Positions 59,601 through 64,000 of a stretch of 64,000 bases of DNA are shown here, in pieces. Position 1 is the first letter of the stretch. Each line of letters starts with the position of its first letter. A program made the translations under genes and the position numbers. The stretch is from the NCBI GenBank assembly GCA_005408345.1, contig SEMN01000088.1, positions 992,001 to 1,056,000 on the forward strand, given 5' to 3'. The notes under the pieces are model-generated. The model made no database searches and was not told the DNA's origin. It saw only the letters and a program-made list of their open reading frames with translations. The stretch comes from Macquaria australasica. Taxonomy: Eukaryota; Chordata; Actinopteri; Centrarchiformes; Percichthyidae.

Positions 59601-60094
59601 GTGATAACACACCACAACACATACCAGATTATTATTAACACAAAAGCCCTGCATCTCTGAAGAGGTCAAATATTAGAAACACAATTCAACACAAAACCAT
59701 CACAAACTACAGCCTCAAAAAATGACCATAGAAATTAACTGACTCAGTGTCAAAAACAACTGAACATTTAAAGCTTCACAAAAGGTCAGATTTATTCCAG
59801 GGCTGTTGTAATTATTTTTGTAATTATCTAGATTATTTGCAACATTGCCTTAGACACGCAAAACAATGTCATGCATTAAAGAAATAAAGTGTTTCATCTA
59901 CATTCCCAGGAATGTGGTCCAGTCCCACCACTGTTGTCACACAGCTGACATGTTCTGTCCTGCCACTACCTTGCACTAACCGCTGTAGAGATATTTGTCC
60001 TATTTTTAGAAAGCGCTGAAAGCAGCTCAGACAAGCAGAAAATATCAAAAAGCACACAATATATTTGAAGAGTTACCCGGCAAAGGGATGGGAG

Positions 60095-60134
60095 AGGGAG
60101 GAGAAGGAGGAGGAGGAGGAGGAAGAAGAGGAGG
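60095..60134. repeat. (GGA)n-rich tract
   Basis: About 40 bp of GGA/GAA units. Confidence 0.85.
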
Positions 60135-61129
60135 GCAGGCAGTTATTTAGAACTTAAAGTAAGCGTCAACTTGGATTTCCAGGGAATGCCAGGAGGAGCT
60201 TCCATCTCTCCGCTGCCTTTTATCAAAACGGGGAAAAGAGGAGAAAATGCTGCAACGGCTTTATGCAAATTCTGCATATTTTAGTGATGTATATATAAAT
60301 CTGCAGAGGGTGCTTATGGATTTACATTACAGCTAATAACAAGCTATGCAATAAGATAAGAAAGCCAATACATTCCAGTAACAAGGTCATCACCTCAATG
60401 ACAACAATAACAGCCAGGGAGAGTGTTAAATGTATGCTTGTAGTACACAATGCAATCCTATCTTTTCCCATTTGCTATTTTTGTATCAGCTTGTGTCACT
60501 CAGCCCCTCTGAAGGAAAACTGGCCCATCCACATAAGACTTTTAGACAATAAAAAAAAATATATATATGTATATAAAAAGGAGAAATAACTGTTTATATT
60601 ACAAATCTCTATACAACAGTGGTGCTGCAAAAACGCCACATCGACGAGCACAGAAATGTATTCAAAAACGTGAATGTGCACAAAAAGTGATTCATTTAGT
60701 AATGAGATGCTTTCACCCTTGGGTGGTGAACATAGAAGGTCATGGGGTGGATGAAAAAGACGGCAACCAACAATGACCTTCAGGCAATACTGCTCACACA
60801 CTCACACATATATGCACACATTAATAAATGCCAGCATGGAAGACACAGAGAGCTTAAACACAGAGACATGATGAGAAAGATGGGAGGAAGCAGGAAATAT
60901 AAAAACAAAGCCTCTTCAGCTGAAGCAAATGGAGCTCTGGACTAAAAATACACACAAATCTGAAGAAAGTACTTTACTTTCTGTAATGCTGTAATGCTCA
61001 TTGTTAATTAAAAACACAACAACAAGGTTAACAAGGTTATCCCCATCATTTGCTGTATCAACACCTGCAACATAGTCAATAGTTATTAACGTTAACGTAA
61101 CGTAAGTATTATTAGATAAAAACTGAAAC

Positions 61130-61990
61130 TATGGCTTGATGATGGCGCTAGATGAAAGTCAGGTGGTCACCAAAGTTATTACAATTCATCCTGCCAAATT
61201 TCATGATAATCCATCCAACAGCTGTCAAGACATTCGTTTCAACCTTATGTTGACGCTAGAGGAAAGGTCAGGGGACAACTAAAGTAATTAGGATTCATCC
61301 TCTTGGGACCATGAATGTCTGTTCAAAATTTCATGGCAGTTCATCCAAAAGTGGTTCAGAAATTTCAGTCTAGACAAAAGTGGTGGAACGACTAACTGAC
61401 CAACAGTGACATCTCTAGTGTGGCACCGTCATGTTTTGACCTACGTCAACTGGTTCTATTTTCCAATGTCGACACACATCAGCTGTTCATAAAAGCAAAA
61501 ATTATTATCAAAATTGCTCCCAGGTTCAGCACATAGCAGCCACTGTACCTTGATAATGTCCTCTGTCTGTATGATGTGTGTGTTATCAGCATCAGTTGAC
61601 ATCCATGGGTGTTGTGCATAAACCACACTAGCAGCTCTGCGAGGCTATACTTTTTGCTAAATGCTAATGTCATCATGCTAACATGTTCACAATGACAATG
61701 AGAAAATGCTAACCAATATAGTTTAGCATGTTAGCATGCTAACATTTGCTAATTAGCACTAAACTCAAAGTACAGCTGAGGCTGATGAGAATGGTATTAG
61801 TTTTGCAGGTATTTGGTCATAAACCAAAGTGTTGGACGAATTAAAGTTAAGACTTGATGATGGCGCTAACCAAAGTTGCAGTTTAACCCTGAGGGGGACG
61901 TGATTGTCGGTACCAAATTGAATCTATACTTGAGATATTTCAGTCGGTGGGCTGACCAACTGACATTCCTAGAGTCATGCCGCTAGCGTG
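61130..61990. repeat. Dispersed repeat family G, copy 4 (longest)
   Basis: Contains GCTTGATGATGGCGCTAGAT near 61136 and a matching GACTTGATGATGGCGCTAAC near 61852, so the copy carries internal direct repeats about 715 bp apart. Between them lie AGCATGTTAGCATGCTAACA and GCACTAAACTCAAAGTACAG. Non-coding. Confidence 0.55.
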
Positions 61991-62225
61991 GCTGAAAATT
62001 TAAAGAGCTTTAACTCATATAAGGCTGAAAAAACTGATAATATATAAACAGTGACTGAACGATGTCTGATTTTGAATCAAACATCAACAATCAGCTTCAA
62101 TTATCAGTCTGACCCTTGGAGACGAACAAACCTGAGAGGTTAAAAGAGAACCGCAGAGAAAGAGAGAGGAGACTGAGACAACAAATCACATGGGAGAGCG
62201 AGCGAGAACCAGTATGAATGAGAAG

Positions 62226-62250
<25 letters not shown>
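62226..62250. repeat. (AG)n microsatellite
   Basis: About 12 units. Confidence 0.9.
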
Positions 62251-62257
<7 letters not shown>

Positions 62258-62551
62258 GAAGTAGTGATTGAGTGACAGTGCTTGGAAAGCATGCCTCCAT
62301 TTAAACACTGCCACAACTTGGTACCAGATGGGAGGGTTAATGAGGAGAGAGTCATGCCTGAACACGACGCCACGGTGTTGGGCTGCACCAACAGGGAGCA
62401 CTGAAAGACCCAACAGAGTGTGTGTGTGTGTGTGGAAGGTTTACAGTATGTGATGTGTGTAATGAAGAATTGAAGGTTGAAGCTAAAAACTGCGTCACTG
62501 GCAAACACCATCTGGGTGCTCAGAGGAGTGTGGATACCCAATCTCTTTCAT

Positions 62552-62573
62552 CCACACACACACACACACACAC
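62552..62573. repeat. (CA)n microsatellite
   Basis: About 11 units. Confidence 0.95.
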
Positions 62574-63574
62574 TGTTACCAGGTCTTTAAGCGTAATTGT
62601 TAAAAGAGAGAAGACTTCCCCCATTTTCCCAGCCCTTCCTGGGGTTTAAACTGGCAACTGTCGAGCTGCAGACGCTCTCACACACAGCTCCACCTCACTC
62701 CCACTGTTATTGTTGTGAAAGATGCAGTGAATGTAAAGTTAAACACCATGCATTATTAAAACTCCGACCATGAATAATCCAGACCCCATGTTGCATTTAC
62801 ACGCCTCGCGACACAACATGAATTGTTTTCTCAGTCCAAATTGCTGCACAATCAAAAAGGTAAGTTCTCACCTTGAAAATGACAGGCTGGCCAGTGTTGT
62901 GACAGCAAGACATTTTGTTTTTTAAAGTGTTTTGAAAAAAAAATGCCATGCACACACAAACAGTATCTTTTAAACCCTACCCATTTGGCATTACAGCGCC
63001 ACTATATACATGTTGTAGGAATGTTTTTACTTTTGATGCAATGGATTTTTTGATTGTATGTCCAGAGGCTTTTAACAAACAGCAAGTATTTGTAGGTGAA
63101 TAGACAGAGGAGAGTGTCAGTGGTCCAGGGATATTGTCACTCACTTTATTTGTGATGACAATGCTCTGAGGGACGCGGGCAGCAGACATGCATGCAGTTT
63201 TGTCTGTATTACATTGAGTAGTCTGGAGGTGGACGGTGTATACAGTCTATACAGCAGTACAGTTTGTGCAGTCATAAAACACCCACACAGATGTTTGCAT
63301 GCACACCCTTGCAGATACTTTTGCTGCTACACGGTCATGGAAGGTAACATTTAAGCTTTAAGCTTTAACACCCCATGGAGAGTCATGATGCATTAGCTAC
63401 TAGCAGTTCCTGTTTGCACTGTAACCATGGATGTACAGACAACAATCAACTGGATTACTTTTGATAGCGAAGAAAAAGTCTAAATTTGATGACTATGAGG
63501 GACGATCTTAAGGTATAAGGTGCACTTTAAAAAATATATATGTGTGTTTTGATTGTTTTTTTGTCCTCAATGAA

Positions 63575-63621
63575 CGCAACGCACAGATGTGATTTCAGAG
63601 AAATTACATCTGTGCGTTGCG
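63575..63621 (+). other. Near-perfect 22-bp hairpin with 3-nt loop
   Basis: CGCAACGCACAGATGT (63575-63590) is perfectly complementary to ACATCTGTGCGTTGCG (63606-63621). The inner bases GATTTC and GAAATT extend pairing by six more, with a single G-T wobble at 63591/63605, leaving only AGA as loop. On the plus strand the wobble pairs as G-U; on the gria4-sense strand it would be a C-A mismatch. It sits in AT-rich intron sequence with no transposon ends noticed around it. Confidence 0.85.
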
Positions 63622-64000
63622 GTTTGAGAAGGGGTACAATGGTTGATGGAAAATGCATCAATCAAGTGTTAAGGCTTGAAGAAAATTTAAGGAAAGGCCC
63701 TGTGACGTGGTATCAGTTCTTCCTTAATGTGATCTAATTTCTGCTGATGCACGATGTTGGAATGAGACATTATGACACTGTGAAGGATCATTTACTCAAG
63801 AGTTTTTGTTTACACCTCCTCATGCAGGATAAGGTCACCATTACAGGTTTTTCAGGACGTGACAGTTTTTCAGCAAGTGTCCCGAAATTGTCCTGTTGGC
63901 AAACTTTGCCATTTGGAGATAAGAAAAACATAAAAACTAAAACCATCCATAATGACGTGTTGGCTCCAGTGCTCCATATTCATCCTTCAGCACACTATGC

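Larger units (their letters stand above)
35586..64000 (-). other. gria4: gria4 intron 2 (partial, at least 28.4 kb)
   Basis: Everything beyond exon 3 is interpreted as its upstream intron, with the acceptor at 35586 (TTCCCCAG). I looked on the minus strand for the preceding exon (the SVQIGGLF to SFAVTNA segment of the ATD) and did not find it, so the intron should extend past 64000. The region is the most transposon-rich of the window. Stretches without a listed element (for example 37080-38740, 39840-40670, 43350-46980, 47230-49240 and 54400-55400) hold no gene I can recognise. Confidence 0.7.

Noticed and set aside
35586..64000. Search for the preceding gria4 exon (ATD segment SVQIGGLF to SFAVTNA)
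   Set aside because: No minus-strand match to these motifs was seen by eye; the exon is presumed to lie beyond the window, although a diverged short exon could have been missed.
1..64000. tRNA, rRNA or tRNA-derived SINE promoter boxes
   Set aside because: No convincing A-box/B-box pair or tRNA cloverleaf was noticed while reading; a covariance-model scan would be needed to exclude old SINEs.

Overview
This window is vertebrate nuclear DNA, almost certainly from a ray-finned fish and probably a percomorph-type teleost. The evidence is short exons with GT-AG introns of about 0.8 to more than 28 kb, very frequent (AC)n/(GT)n tracts, L2-type LINE tails ending in microsatellites, a Ngaro/DIRS tyrosine-recombinase retrotransposon and many fish-style short inverted-repeat elements. 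No bacterial, viral, organellar, tRNA or rRNA gene was recognised.

The only host gene I can support is an AMPA-type ionotropic glutamate receptor on the minus strand, best matched to GluA4 (gria4; the a or b co-orthologue cannot be decided here). Eight consecutive coding exons lie at 35585-35346, 25553-25369, 21286-21233, 20145-19987, 16341-16174, 15326-15222, 12833-12723 and 5269-5063. All have canonical splice sites and mutually compatible phases, and none has a stop or frameshift. By comparison with the mammalian GRIA exon plan they correspond to exons 3-10. They encode most of the amino-terminal domain and the first part of the S1 ligand-binding half, ending at GELVYG. The signal peptide and first ATD segment should lie beyond base 64000. 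The pore, S2, flip/flop and C-tail exons should lie before base 1.

The rest is intron. 1-5062 holds an L2-like LINE 3' end (3950-4681). 5270-12722 holds a small inverted-repeat element, a perfect RFX-type palindrome and a degenerate minisatellite. 12834-25368 holds two foldback elements, a 0.63-kb inverted-repeat element, a hAT-like element with an intact target duplication, and microsatellites. 25554-35345 holds an internally duplicated block, a pyrimidine-rich tract and a LINE tail. 35586-64000 is densely repetitive: five copies of one dispersed family (four here plus one at its start), pairs of (GT)n and (AC)n in opposite orientation, and a 3.4-kb Ngaro-type retrotransposon (50725-54131) with its A1-B1-A2-B2 split direct repeats still readable. 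It also holds a GC-rich TG...CA block resembling a solo LTR and, near the end, a near-perfect 22-bp hairpin.

Nothing here amounts to a clearly new biological system. The items most worth a second look are the (CA)n tract 25 nt inside the exon 9 donor, the decayed Ngaro copy with a lost recombinase histidine and an 88-bp tandem array, the hairpin at 63575-63621, and the perfect GT/AC inverted pair at 39599-39820.
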